Source: an uncultured Bacteroidales bacterium (GTDB lineage: Bacteria > Bacteroidota > Bacteroidia > Bacteroidales > P3). From it: a stretch of 41,943 nucleotides of DNA. The position numbers and the translations under genes are program-made. Shown here in pieces: positions 1 to 7,466 of the stretch (the first letter of the stretch is position 1; each line of letters opens with the position of its first letter). The notes below the pieces were generated by a model, which did not search any database, was not told the DNA's origin, and worked only from the letters and a program-made list of their open reading frames with translations. The stretch covers positions 1 through 41,943 of the forward strand of contig CAJOHZ010000032.1 of the NCBI GenBank assembly GCA_905234695.1, given 5' to 3'.

Positions 1-10
1 CAATAATAAT

Positions 11-38
11 CAACTCAACGATTTCAAAGAACTCAACA
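11..38. repeat. Short AACTCAAC repeat at the left edge
   Basis: The octamer AACTCAAC occurs twice 18 bp apart (12-19 and 30-37) in an AT-rich stretch without an open frame. It resembles simple dispersed repeats common in Bacteroidales intergenic DNA, but two copies are little evidence. Confidence 0.3.
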
Positions 39-95
39 ATTCAAATGGACAGTTATTGTTAAACTTTTAATATGTTAATTTTTTAGTGGACACTA

Positions 96-459
96 ATGAG
101 ATATAATACATTCACCGAAGGAATATCCCAATCAGGTACTGGAGGAGGGTGTCTATTTTTTTTCTGCAGTATTGGCAGGTTGTGGAATTGCGGTGATTGC
201 TACGTCTCAGAATGATATTGATTATAATCCAGCTATAGGATGGATAATGATAGGCGTAGCGGATGTTTTATTGCCGATAGGTATCGTATTAAAGAGTGTT
301 GGAAATGGACGGGCAAACTGGGCAGTAAACGACTACAACTATAGCACAAGGCAGTTATCGCAGAATTCCTATCTGGAGGTAGGGCCGTCTCTCGTTTGCG
401 TTCCCACGGCCACGGGATCAAACTACGCTTTGGGCGCAGGTCTGCGACTAAACTTCTAA
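96..459 (+). pseudogene. Small membrane protein gene, frameshifted at an 8-T run
   Basis: The ATG at 96 opens a frame beginning MRYNTFTEGISQSGTGGG that soon leaves the sensible reading. A second frame, open from 100 to the stop at 457-459, carries the rest: a hydrophobic stretch around IAVIATS, a second one around IGVADVLLPIGIVL, then GNGRANWAVNDYN and a C-terminal ALGAGLRLNF that ends like an outer-membrane or surface-associated protein. The switch falls in a run of eight T (156-163). Removing one T joins the frames into one protein of about 120 residues. The Gly-rich turn, two hydrophobic segments and N-W-A-x-N-D-Y-N motif resemble small Bacteroidales proteins of unknown function. Either the run was miscalled or the gene is inactive. 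No function is assigned. Confidence 0.5.
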
Positions 460-487
460 TCAAACCACCTTTCAAAACAATTCAATT

Positions 488-625
488 GACGTACTCCGCT
501 TTGGCAGTGCGCATGGTGAGGGCGTACACGGGAGTACGCCCCTACGGCTCGATGTGCCGGCGTCGGGCACCTACCTCATCAAGGTCGGGAACTACCCCGC
601 CCGCAAGGTGGTGGTCGTCCGATAG
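488..625 (+). pseudogene. C-terminal tail of a T9SS-secreted protein (remnant)
   Basis: This frame reads 45 codons to a stop at 623-625 and ends in SGTYLIKVGNYPARKVVVVR, the typical end of a type A type IX secretion sorting domain (G-x-Y-x-v-k, then a basic patch and a hydrophobic end). No start codon or upstream domain lies in frame, so only the last part of a larger secreted protein is left. It follows the frameshifted gene at 96-459 in a different frame and is not its continuation. A palindromic repeat (520-541) lies within the frame. The function of the lost protein cannot be inferred. Confidence 0.55.
520..541. repeat. Palindromic element inside the T9SS tail remnant
   Basis: GGGCGTAC (520-527) and GTACGCCC (534-541) are perfect inverted arms around a six-base loop. 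The flanking CTACG makes it look like the dispersed palindromes seen in many bacterial genomes. It is read through in frame by the 488-625 remnant. Confidence 0.55.
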
Positions 626-639
626 AATAGATGGATATA

Positions 640-667
640 GCAGGGCCGTTTCGCGAAACGGCCCTGC
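640..667. terminator. Strong hairpin between convergent genes
   Basis: Twelve-base perfect arms (GCAGGGCCGTTT at 640-651 and its complement at 656-667) enclose the loop CGCG. It lies between the plus-strand remnant ending at 625 and the minus-strand gene ending at 675, so it can serve both. There is no clear U-run, only TTC on the plus side. The hairpin at 41017-41042 starts with the same GCAGGGC. Confidence 0.65.
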
Positions 668-674
668 TTCATGT

Positions 675-3335
675 TCAATGGCGGGTGGCTTTGAGAACTT
701 GCTCCACCACGCCGATCTTATAGCCTTCGCTATGGTAGAGGATGCGGCCCTCCTTGTCGATAAGGGCCACCAGCGGATACTCCACCTTGCCGAGTTTGGC
801 GGCTTCGCAGATGTGCTGCTCCAGCAGGCCTTTCTGATAGGCGAAGTCGGTATTGGCCAGTCCCCACGACGGCATCCCGATGCTCGTCGGGCCGACCATA
901 AGGGTCATGCCGCCCCAGGCTTTCATCTCTTTCTGCAGGCCCCGCAGCTCCACGACGAGGTGTTTCGACGGTTCGCTGTAGTCGCCGAGGTTGATGTAGA
1001 GCATCCCGGCGTTTCCGGCATAGTCGCTCAGTTCAATGCCGTCGAATAATTCTAGATGGGAGTTGAGGGTCGGGAGCAGAGCGTTTCTGTTTTCCAGAGG
1101 CAGGATAATGATTTCCTTGGTGACCTTCTCTCCAGCTTTTATCTCGAAGAACTCCATGCGCGACCGCACGGCTCCGTCGGGGTAGCGGTTTCCGGTGCTG
1201 AGGCAGTAGGTGCCGAGCTCCAGTTCGAGGGTGGCGGGGAAGGTGGCCATGCGTGGGTCGTCTTCGAAGTCGAAGGTGCGCAGGTCGCCATTTTCCAGCT
1301 TGGCCAGCGTGAAGTGAGGCCAGTAGACGGGCTTGGCGGGCTCTTTGCCGCGGTAGACTAGGGTGAGGCTAGTCTTCCTAGTGCTACTAGTACTACTAGT
1401 CCCACTAGTTTCACTAGAGAAACTGACCTTCTCCCAGTGGTTGCCGTCGGAGGAAGCGTAGATGGTGTTGGTGGCGTTGTCGAGGTAGGCGGGGATGTTG
1501 GCGGCGCGGCAGGCGGCCACGAAGAAGATGTCGCGGCTGTGCTTGTCGGCATGGCGCAGACGGTAGACGCCCACGGGCGAGATGGGGCAGTTGTAGTAGT
1601 TGCCGGTGTCGTCCACGGCGATGCTGTCGAGGGTCCATTGGCGGATTTGTTCGGCGGTCATGCCCTTGAAAGGCTTGCCCAGCTCCTCGCGGTAGGGGCG
1701 GACGAGCTCATTGCTGATGCGGGCGGGGAGGATGCCTTTATAGTATACGCCCGTGGAGGTGGTCGCAGGACATTCTTGTTCGTCTATCCAGTCCCAGTCG
1801 TAAGAAGTGTAGTGGGCATCCAAGACGTCGGCGGGGATGTCGCGTAGGTCTTTGTCGGAGAAGGTCTTCAGGTAGTCGTACACGTCGCCGAACTCCTCTT
1901 CGTGCCACCCGTGTTTCATGATGAAGGCGAGGATGGTCTGGTGGTTGCCTTCCGACTTGTGCACCAGTTCCCAGAGTTTCTCCTGGTCGATGTATTGTAC
2001 CCCTTCGAGTTGCTGTAGGGACTCTTTGGTGGGGAACGTGGCAGTGTAGGCGTTGCGCAGGGAATCCTCGTAGGCGAGGCGTTTGGCGTTGGCGGCGGCC
2101 TTTTCGGGGGTGGTCTCCACCTTGGCCTTGCCGGCCACGGGCGGGACGATGTCTATCTCGTCAATATAGGTGTTGCCGGCCTCGCGGGAGAGGCAGAGTG
2201 TGACGGCGCTGTCACGCCGCACGTCGACCTTGGCGTAGTTGTAGTGGGTGCCGTCGGTGGCCCAGACGAGGATGTCTCCCAGACCGGTGGTGAGGGAGGC
2301 CTGGCCGTGGCTGTCGCTCTTGTAGGTGGCGAGGGTGTAGTACTCGGCGTAGTTGTACATCTTGAACTTGATGTCGACACCCTGTAGCGGTTGTCCGTTC
2401 TCGTCTTGAACTGTCACGGTGACGCGGCGTGTGGGGGCATAGTGGCTGAGCAGGTTGAGTTCGCTATAGAGCCCCGTGCGGCGCACTACCTCTTCGTCGC
2501 CTTTGTATTTGCCGAAGGCTTTGGAGTGCACCATCAGGCAGCGGGTACTCGGCACGGCGAACCAGCCCATATTCAGCTCGGGGTCAGGCTCGCAGGCCCC
2601 AAGGAATTTCCATTCGCCATCGCAACACTTCTTGTTTCGTGCTTCACTCCCTTCGGCCGTGTTCCCGACCCATACCTCCACCCAGGCGTGATTGTCGTCG
2701 CAGTGTGCCCAGCGGGGGGTGTAGCACTGGCGGGCAGGGATGCCGACAGCGCGCAGGGCGGTGACGGCGAAAGTGCTCTCCTCACCGCAACGGCCCAACG
2801 AGGTGCGCATGGTGGCGAGGGGTGCCGACGTGCGGGCATCGGCGGCACGGTAGGCCACATGCTCGTGGCACCAGTGGTTCACCTCCAGTGCGGCCTCCTC
2901 CATGGTCATGCCTTTCACGCGTTCTTTCAGCTCGCGGAAGAAAACCATGCGGGCGGTGTCGAGGTTCTCGTTGTTTACGCGGTATACCAGCACGAAATGG
3001 CGGAACACATCTTCGGGGATTTCCTTCCCCCACGGCATCTCCTCGCGGGCCTTGAAGGCATAGCGCACCTGCTGCAGGAAGAACTCCGGCTTGTAGTCCG
3101 CCAGGTCGCTGTAAGGCATATAGGCATAGAGGAACTGCATGGCCTCCTTTTCGGCTCGACACAAGGTGTCGAACTGAAGGTGAGAGGAGAGAGAAGAGAG
3201 GTGAGACATGCGGGCCTCAAAATCATTCTGCACCTCGGCACGGTACTTTTTGTCGGTAATGAAATGCGGGTCGCGCTGGCAGGCGGTCACCGTGATAAGC
3301 GTCAAAATGACTAAGGACATCAGGAGTCTTTTCAT
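675..3335 (-). CDS. Transglutaminase-like lipoprotein with thioredoxin-like C-terminus
   Basis: An 886-residue exported protein. The signal peptide ends in a lipobox (TVTAC, Cys19), so it is probably anchored in the outer membrane. Residues about 145-260 form a transglutaminase-like core: Cys183 in LGRCGEES, His216 in DNHAWVEVW and an Asp near 251 match the Cys-His-Asp triad. A carboxypeptidase-regulatory or Ig-like segment follows (about 300-385, VTVQDENGQPLQGVDIKFK). The last ~100 residues (VALIDKEGRILYHSEG) look thioredoxin-like but show no CxxC. The family cleaves or modifies peptides; no substrate can be named. The start overlaps the cutC stop by four bases, so the two are co-transcribed. 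Three short DNA repeats are read in frame: a CTAG array (residues ~637-655) and a palindrome plus a GGTGAGA repeat (residues ~43-60). Confidence 0.75.
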   Translation of the reverse strand: MKRLLMSLVILTLITVTACQRDPHFITDKKYRAEVQNDFEARMSHLSSLSSHLQFDTLCRAEKEAMQFLYAYMPYSDLADYKPEFFLQQVRYAFKAREEMPWGKEIPEDVFRHFVLVYRVNNENLDTARMVFFRELKERVKGMTMEEAALEVNHWCHEHVAYRAADARTSAPLATMRTSLGRCGEESTFAVTALRAVGIPARQCYTPRWAHCDDNHAWVEVWVGNTAEGSEARNKKCCDGEWKFLGACEPDPELNMGWFAVPSTRCLMVHSKAFGKYKGDEEVVRRTGLYSELNLLSHYAPTRRVTVTVQDENGQPLQGVDIKFKMYNYAEYYTLATYKSDSHGQASLTTGLGDILVWATDGTHYNYAKVDVRRDSAVTLCLSREAGNTYIDEIDIVPPVAGKAKVETTPEKAAANAKRLAYEDSLRNAYTATFPTKESLQQLEGVQYIDQEKLWELVHKSEGNHQTILAFIMKHGWHEEEFGDVYDYLKTFSDKDLRDIPADVLDAHYTSYDWDWIDEQECPATTSTGVYYKGILPARISNELVRPYREELGKPFKGMTAEQIRQWTLDSIAVDDTGNYYNCPISPVGVYRLRHADKHSRDIFFVAACRAANIPAYLDNATNTIYASSDGNHWEKVSFSSETSGTSSTSSTRKTSLTLVYRGKEPAKPVYWPHFTLAKLENGDLRTFDFEDDPRMATFPATLELELGTYCLSTGNRYPDGAVRSRMEFFEIKAGEKVTKEIIILPLENRNALLPTLNSHLELFDGIELSDYAGNAGMLYINLGDYSEPSKHLVVELRGLQKEMKAWGGMTLMVGPTSIGMPSWGLANTDFAYQKGLLEQHICEAAKLGKVEYPLVALIDKEGRILYHSEGYKIGVVEQVLKATRH
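1369..1422 (-). repeat. CTAG 9-bp periodic repeat, six units, in frame
   Basis: CTAG occurs at 1369, 1378, 1387, 1396, 1405 and 1414, exactly nine bases apart, with variable bases between. On the coding strand the unit is ACTAGTnnn, giving a Thr-Ser-x pattern (TSG, TSS, TSS, TRK, TSL) within the transglutaminase lipoprotein. Another CTAG at 1358 is out of register. Related arrays occur at 29138 and 31526. Confidence 0.8.
3156..3207 (-). repeat. Palindrome plus purine repeat near the N-terminus of the lipoprotein
   Basis: TCGACAC (3156-3162) and GTGTCGA (3166-3172) form a perfect inverted repeat with a three-base loop. A GA-rich block bounded by GGTGAGA copies follows at about 3179-3207. Both are translated without breaking the frame, as SHLSSLSSHLQFDTL after the signal peptide, a position where length changes should be tolerated. 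Confidence 0.5.
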
Positions 3336-4012
3336 GCGGAAAGGATGTTTATGATTTGTTTCACTTGCTCTGGGTCGGTTTCGGCGGTGCCGTCGGGGAG
3401 GGTGTGCTTGCAGGAGGCGTGGATTTCGGGCACGGCGGTCTCGCGGATGATGCGGGCGACGTTCTGTGGGGTGACGCCGGCCCCGGCCATGATGCGGATG
3501 CGGCCGGCGGCTTGTTGCACCAATGCCCGCAGGGTGTCAATACCCAGTTCTGCCGACGGGGCACAACCCGAGGTCAGCAGGCGGTGGCAGCCGCAACGGA
3601 TGATGGCTTCCAGTGCCTCGGAAGGGGCTTGGCGCATCTCGTCGAAGGCGCGGTGGAAGGTAACCTCCATGGGGGCGGCCAGCTGGACGATATGGCGGGT
3701 GCGGGCTTCGTCGATGTAGCCTTCAGGGGTAAGGAATCCCACCACCACGGCGTGGGCTCCCGCACGGCGGCACATCTCCACCTGGTCGAGGATGAGGGTG
3801 TACTCGCTGTCGGTATAGCAGAAATCGCCCTCCCGGGGCCGTACCAGCACATGGGTGCGTAACTGCAGCTTGCGCGTGCAGTATTCAATATCGTCATCAC
3901 AAGGGGTAACTCCCCCCACCTCCAGACGTTGGCACAACTCTATTCGGTTGGCTCCGCCCTTCCGGACGTTCTCGGCCGAACGGGGAGAATTGGCGCACAC
4001 CTCGAAGACCAT
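3332..4012 (-). CDS. cutC: CutC family protein
   Basis: A 226-residue TIM-barrel protein matching CutC along its whole length: FEVCANS at the N-terminus, GANRIELC, HVLVRPREGDF, GADAV-like GAHAVVVGFL, EVTFHRAFD and LTSGCAPSA. CutC was linked to copper homeostasis in E. coli, but that role is disputed and its biochemical activity is unsettled. The gene lies between lpxK (three bases upstream) and the transglutaminase lipoprotein (ATGA overlap), so the three form one transcription unit. Cysteines are plentiful, but no classical metal motif stands out. The family assignment is firm; the function is not. Confidence 0.9.
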   Translation of the reverse strand: MVFEVCANSPRSAENVRKGGANRIELCQRLEVGGVTPCDDDIEYCTRKLQLRTHVLVRPREGDFCYTDSEYTLILDQVEMCRRAGAHAVVVGFLTPEGYIDEARTRHIVQLAAPMEVTFHRAFDEMRQAPSEALEAIIRCGCHRLLTSGCAPSAELGIDTLRALVQQAAGRIRIMAGAGVTPQNVARIIRETAVPEIHASCKHTLPDGTAETDPEQVKQIINILSA

Positions 4013-4015
4013 GCG

Positions 4016-5122
4016 CTACCAGTTAATCGAGTTAAAGGAGGTGGTCTTCATGCGGTGCAGGAACAACACATTCTCTTTGACAATATTGGAGATTGCCTGG
4101 TCGAAGTTGTAGTCGTTGTTCTGGTGTATGCGCACCTCGATGGGAAGGTAGTATATCGGAAGTCCGGCCAAGGCATCGTTGCCGGCCAGCGCGCGCAGGC
4201 GGGCGGCATCTTTCTCGGTGGTGAGTATTATTTTCCGCGTTCCTTTCATCTGGTCGAATGCCTTGCGGATATGCTTTATGTCGGAGAGGGTGAAGTAGTG
4301 GTGGTCGCCATATCGCAGGGGTGTCACCTGACATTGTTTGCACAGGTGTTGCAGCATCGGCTCGGGGTGGGCGATACCTGTCAATGCCATCACCGCGTCG
4401 ACTTGCGTCAGCGGAAGGGGAGTCCCGCCTGTCAGCGGTAGCGGGTCGCAGTAGTGGATATAGCTGAAGAACAGTTTTTGGTAGGGTTGCAATTTCAGGG
4501 AAGAAATCATGTTGTGTTTCTCTACCGGGTTCAGCTTTTCGGGCGACTTGGTGACGATGACGATATTGGCCCGGCGGTAGGCGCTGCGGGGCTCCCGCAG
4601 GTCGCCGAAGGGCATCACGTGGTCATGGCAGTAGGGGTTGTCGTATTCCGTCAGCAGGATATTCACGGTGGGTTTGACGTAGCGGTGCTGGAACACATCG
4701 TCCATCACCACCACCTGGGGCGGCTCGTCCTGATGCATCAGTCGGTCAACCCCTTCCACACGGCTTTCGCACACAGACACCTTCACGCGGGGGTGCTTGT
4801 AGGCAATCATCGCAGGCTCGTCGCCCAGCAGGGCGGCGCTATGGGTGCCATCGTCCATCTGGAATCCGCGGCTTTTCCTCCGATAGCCCCGGCTGAGCAA
4901 TGCGGTGGAGTATTTGTCGGACAGCAGGCGGAGGATATACTCCGCGTGTGGGGTTTTCCCGGTACCTCCCGTACACAGGTTGCCTATCCCGATGGCGGTT
5001 ACGGGGGGGATTGTCTGCTTTTTAATGCCTAAATTGAACAAAAGGTTCCGAAACCACACACCTACCGCATACCACATTGTCAGGGGGAAAAGGAACCATG
5101 AGACTGTTTTCCGGAATGACAT
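4016..5122 (-). CDS. lpxK: Tetraacyldisaccharide 4'-kinase
   Basis: LpxK phosphorylates the 4' position of the lipid A disaccharide precursor at the inner membrane. The 368-residue protein begins with a hydrophobic anchor (WFLFPLTMWYAVGVWFRNLL) followed by the P-loop GNLCTGGTGKTP (residues 48-58). LLSRGYRRKSRG, GDEPAMIA, VVVMDDVFQHR and LLTEYDNPY are all typical of the family. The frame stays open to 5731, but the upstream part crosses this gene's promoter and the divergent fprA, so the start at 5122 (MSFRKTVSW) is chosen. It heads the lpxK-cutC-transglutaminase unit. Its presence shows an outer membrane with lipid A. Confidence 0.93.
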   Translation of the reverse strand: MSFRKTVSWFLFPLTMWYAVGVWFRNLLFNLGIKKQTIPPVTAIGIGNLCTGGTGKTPHAEYILRLLSDKYSTALLSRGYRRKSRGFQMDDGTHSAALLGDEPAMIAYKHPRVKVSVCESRVEGVDRLMHQDEPPQVVVMDDVFQHRYVKPTVNILLTEYDNPYCHDHVMPFGDLREPRSAYRRANIVIVTKSPEKLNPVEKHNMISSLKLQPYQKLFFSYIHYCDPLPLTGGTPLPLTQVDAVMALTGIAHPEPMLQHLCKQCQVTPLRYGDHHYFTLSDIKHIRKAFDQMKGTRKIILTTEKDAARLRALAGNDALAGLPIYYLPIEVRIHQNNDYNFDQAISNIVKENVLFLHRMKTTSFNSINW

Positions 5123-5162
5123 CTTGCCGTGAGTTTGTTGATAACCGTTTAATTTTCCGCTG

Positions 5163-5170
5163 CAAAGATA
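5163..5170 (-). promoter_or_regulatory. Bacteroidetes -7 box for lpxK
   Basis: TATCTTTG reads toward lpxK, matching TAnnTTTG. It is about 40 bp upstream of the lpxK ATG. A good -33 TTTG at the usual spacing is not visible because the upstream stretch is a T-run. A matching box for fprA lies on the other strand 75 bp away. Confidence 0.65.
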
Positions 5171-5244
5171 CAAAAAAAAAATTACATAGAGCCATTCGGC
5201 CGTTTTTTTTCTGAAAAAAACATGTGCGTGTCCGAAAATAATCG

Positions 5245-5252
5245 TATCTTTG
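5245..5252 (+). promoter_or_regulatory. Bacteroidetes -7 box for the fprA cluster
   Basis: TATCTTTG on the plus strand, about 70 bp before the fprA ATG. Since it lies inside the longer open frame, it argues for the start at 5324. The -33 region is weak. The unit it drives would include the flavodiiron, rubredoxin and ferritin genes. Confidence 0.65.
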
Positions 5253-5323
5253 CAAACCCTATCATCTTGTCTCGGAATCCTTCTGCGAAGAATTCTATTG
5301 TACACACAGATAACACATTCCAT

Positions 5324-6520
5324 ATGCACACCTCCCGCAAAATTACCCAAGACCTTTTTTATGTGGGTGCCAGCGACCGCCGACTGGCCCTTTTCGAGAA
5401 TATCTATCCTATCCCCCGCGGGGTTTCGTATAACAGCTATCTGCTGATGGATGAGAAAACCGCACTGCTCGACACGGCCGATGCGGCAGTGGCGGAACAG
5501 TTCTTCGCCAATGTCGAGGCTGTCCTCTCGGGCCGGAGGCTGGATTATCTTGTGGTGAACCACATGGAACCGGACCATGCCGCCCTCATTTCGGGCTTGT
5601 TGTTGCGTTGCCCCGAGGTCACTGTGGTGACCACCGCAAAGGCGGCTCAGATGATGGAGCAGTTCTTCGGCAACAAGCCGGAGAACCTGCAGGTCGTCAA
5701 AGAGGGCGACACCCTCTGCACGGGTCGCCATACGCTGTCATTCATCATGGCACCTATGGTGCATTGGCCCGAGGTGATGATGACCTACGACACTACCGAC
5801 AAAATTCTTTTCAGTGCGGATGCCTTCGGCACCTTCGGCGCCCTCTCCGGCAACCTGTTCGCCGACGAGGTGGACTTTGTCCGCGACTGGCTGGAGGACG
5901 CCCGCCGCTATTATATCAACATCGTGGGCAAGTACGGCGTGCAGGTGCAAAATGTACTGAAGAAAGCCGCCACCCTCGACATCCAGATGATATGTCCGTT
6001 GCATGGCCCTGTGTGGCGCAGTAATCTGGACTTCTTCATCGGCAAGCATGATGTATGGAGCCGCTACGAACCCGAGGACAGGGGAGTGGTCATTGTCTAT
6101 GGCAGCATCTATGGCCATACCGAGAGTGCCGCCATGCGGCTGGGCATGCTGCTCGCCGAGCGCGGTGTGAAGGGCATCAAGGCATACGATGCCAGCCATA
6201 CCGACGCCAGCCAGCTGGTGGCCGAGTGTTTCCGCTACAGCCATGTGGTGTTTGCGTCGAGCACATACAACAACGGCATCTTCACCCCCATGGAGGGCCT
6301 TCTGCTCGACCTCAAGGCCCACGCCTGGCAGAAACGCACCGTGGCCCTCATCGAGAACGGCTCGTGGGCTCCGCAAAGCGGCAAGCTGATGCGCGCCGAG
6401 CTGGAGCAGATGAAGGATATCGTCATCCTCGGTGACATCCTCACCCTCAAGAGTGCCCTTCAGCCCTCGCAGGAGGAAGCACTGGCAGCCATGGCAGACC
6501 AGATAGTGTCCACCTTATAG
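5324..6520 (+). CDS. fprA: A-type flavoprotein (flavodiiron protein)
   Basis: Flavodiiron proteins reduce O2 to water, or NO to N2O, in the cytoplasm of anaerobes, with electrons from rubredoxin. The 398-residue protein has the metallo-beta-lactamase-like half with all di-iron ligands: His80, Glu82, Asp84 and His85 in HMEPDH, His147 in MVHWPE, Asp166 in SADAFG and His227 in PLHGPVW. A flavodoxin domain follows from about 255 (VYGSIYGHTESAA at the FMN phosphate loop; SSTYNNGIFTPM). The start at 5324 is chosen because the longer frame covers the promoter. Two rubredoxin-type proteins and a ferritin follow on the same strand, a coherent oxygen-defence set. Confidence 0.93.
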   Translation: MHTSRKITQDLFYVGASDRRLALFENIYPIPRGVSYNSYLLMDEKTALLDTADAAVAEQFFANVEAVLSGRRLDYLVVNHMEPDHAALISGLLLRCPEVTVVTTAKAAQMMEQFFGNKPENLQVVKEGDTLCTGRHTLSFIMAPMVHWPEVMMTYDTTDKILFSADAFGTFGALSGNLFADEVDFVRDWLEDARRYYINIVGKYGVQVQNVLKKAATLDIQMICPLHGPVWRSNLDFFIGKHDVWSRYEPEDRGVVIVYGSIYGHTESAAMRLGMLLAERGVKGIKAYDASHTDASQLVAECFRYSHVVFASSTYNNGIFTPMEGLLLDLKAHAWQKRTVALIENGSWAPQSGKLMRAELEQMKDIVILGDILTLKSALQPSQEEALAAMADQIVSTL

Positions 6521-6556
6521 TTATATAGTGCCTATAGAAAACACAACACAAGCCTT

Positions 6557-7210
6557 ATGATTGACAACAAAGCCCTCTTCAATATCAGCTACGGACTCTT
6601 CGTGCTCGTGGCCCGTCAAGGCGAGAAAGACAACGCCTGCATCATCAACGTGGCCCAGCAGGTCACCAGCGACCCGCTGCAGCTGATGATATGCGTCAAC
6701 AAGCAGAATCTCACGCACGACATGATACTGCGCACACTCAAGTTCAACCTCTGCCCTTTGTGCGAGGTGTCTGCTCAGCCGACAACCTTGCATAAAGACG
6801 AGGACCCCATGAAACCCTTCCAGCACTTCGGCTTCCAGAGCGGCAAGACGGTCGACAAGTTTGCCAACTGCGAGGTGGAGCTGCGCACCGACAACGGACT
6901 GCGCTACCTGCCCAAGTATATCAACAGCGTCATCAGTTGTGTGGTTACCAAGAGCATCGACCTTGGCACCCACACCATGTTCATTGCCATGCCTATGGAG
7001 GCCAAGGTGCTCAGCGACAGCCCCAGCATCACCTACGCCTACTACCAGCAGCACATCAAACCCAAGCCCGCTGCCGCTCCCGCCGCCACCGGCAAGAAGA
7101 AGTGGGTCTGCGAGGTCTGTGGCTACGTCTACGAAGGCGACGAACTCCCCACCGACTTCGTGTGCCCCTGGTGTAAACATCCCGCCAGCGACTTCAAGCT
7201 CATGGAATAA
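6557..7210 (+). CDS. Flavin reductase-rubredoxin fusion (high-molecular-weight rubredoxin)
   Basis: The 217-residue protein joins a flavin reductase-like split-barrel domain (residues 1-160, with LFVLVARQGEKDNACIINVA and QVTSDPLQLMICVNK) to a C-terminal rubredoxin. The iron ligands are Cys185, Cys188, Cys203 and Cys206 (CEVCGY and CPWC). A Pro/Ala-rich linker (KPKPAAAPAA) separates the domains. Such fusions pass electrons from NAD(P)H through FMN to the rubredoxin iron and on to flavodiiron proteins; its place 36 bp after fprA fits that role. The rubredoxin part is shorter than a free rubredoxin, as usual in this family. Confidence 0.9.
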   Translation: MIDNKALFNISYGLFVLVARQGEKDNACIINVAQQVTSDPLQLMICVNKQNLTHDMILRTLKFNLCPLCEVSAQPTTLHKDEDPMKPFQHFGFQSGKTVDKFANCEVELRTDNGLRYLPKYINSVISCVVTKSIDLGTHTMFIAMPMEAKVLSDSPSITYAYYQQHIKPKPAAAPAATGKKKWVCEVCGYVYEGDELPTDFVCPWCKHPASDFKLME

Positions 7211-7288
7211 AATCCAATGGGTCGCACAATAAGACTCGTTGAATTACGTTACCCTAAACAGATATATAACCCTCTAAAATCTAAAACC

Positions 7289-7447
7289 ATGGAAAAGTAT
7301 GTATGCAATGTATGCGGGTATGAGTATGATCCCGCAAAGGGCGACCCCGACAATGGCATCGCCCCTGGCACCAAGTTCGAAGACCTTCCCGCCGATTGGG
7401 TGTGCCCCCTCTGCTCGGTCGACAAAACACATTTCGAGAAACAATAA
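7289..7447 (+). CDS. Rubredoxin
   Basis: A 52-residue classical rubredoxin with Cys6, Cys9, Cys39 and Cys42 ([10 protein letters not shown] and CPLC) and the aromatic core residues of the family (Y4, Y11, W37). It carries one electron in the cytoplasm and probably shuttles between a reductase and the flavodiiron protein encoded upstream. The frame extends upstream to 7217, but the shorter start gives the exact family length and follows an A-rich stretch typical of Bacteroidales translation starts. Confidence 0.93.
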   Translation: MEKYVCNVCGYEYDPAKGDPDNGIAPGTKFEDLPADWVCPLCSVDKTHFEKQ

Positions 7448-7466
7448 TCCTTAAATATTCAAAGCT

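Noticed and set aside
640..667. Mobile element end
   Set aside because: The perfect inverted repeat has no partner copy, transposase or target duplication; a terminator between convergent genes explains it.
396..1049. A 217-codon plus-strand frame
   Set aside because: It runs through the hairpin at 640 and antisense to the lipoprotein; the real frame in the first part is the T9SS tail at 488-625.
5123..5731. N-terminal extension of lpxK
   Set aside because: It crosses the lpxK promoter and the divergent fprA start; the family begins with the hydrophobic anchor after 5122.
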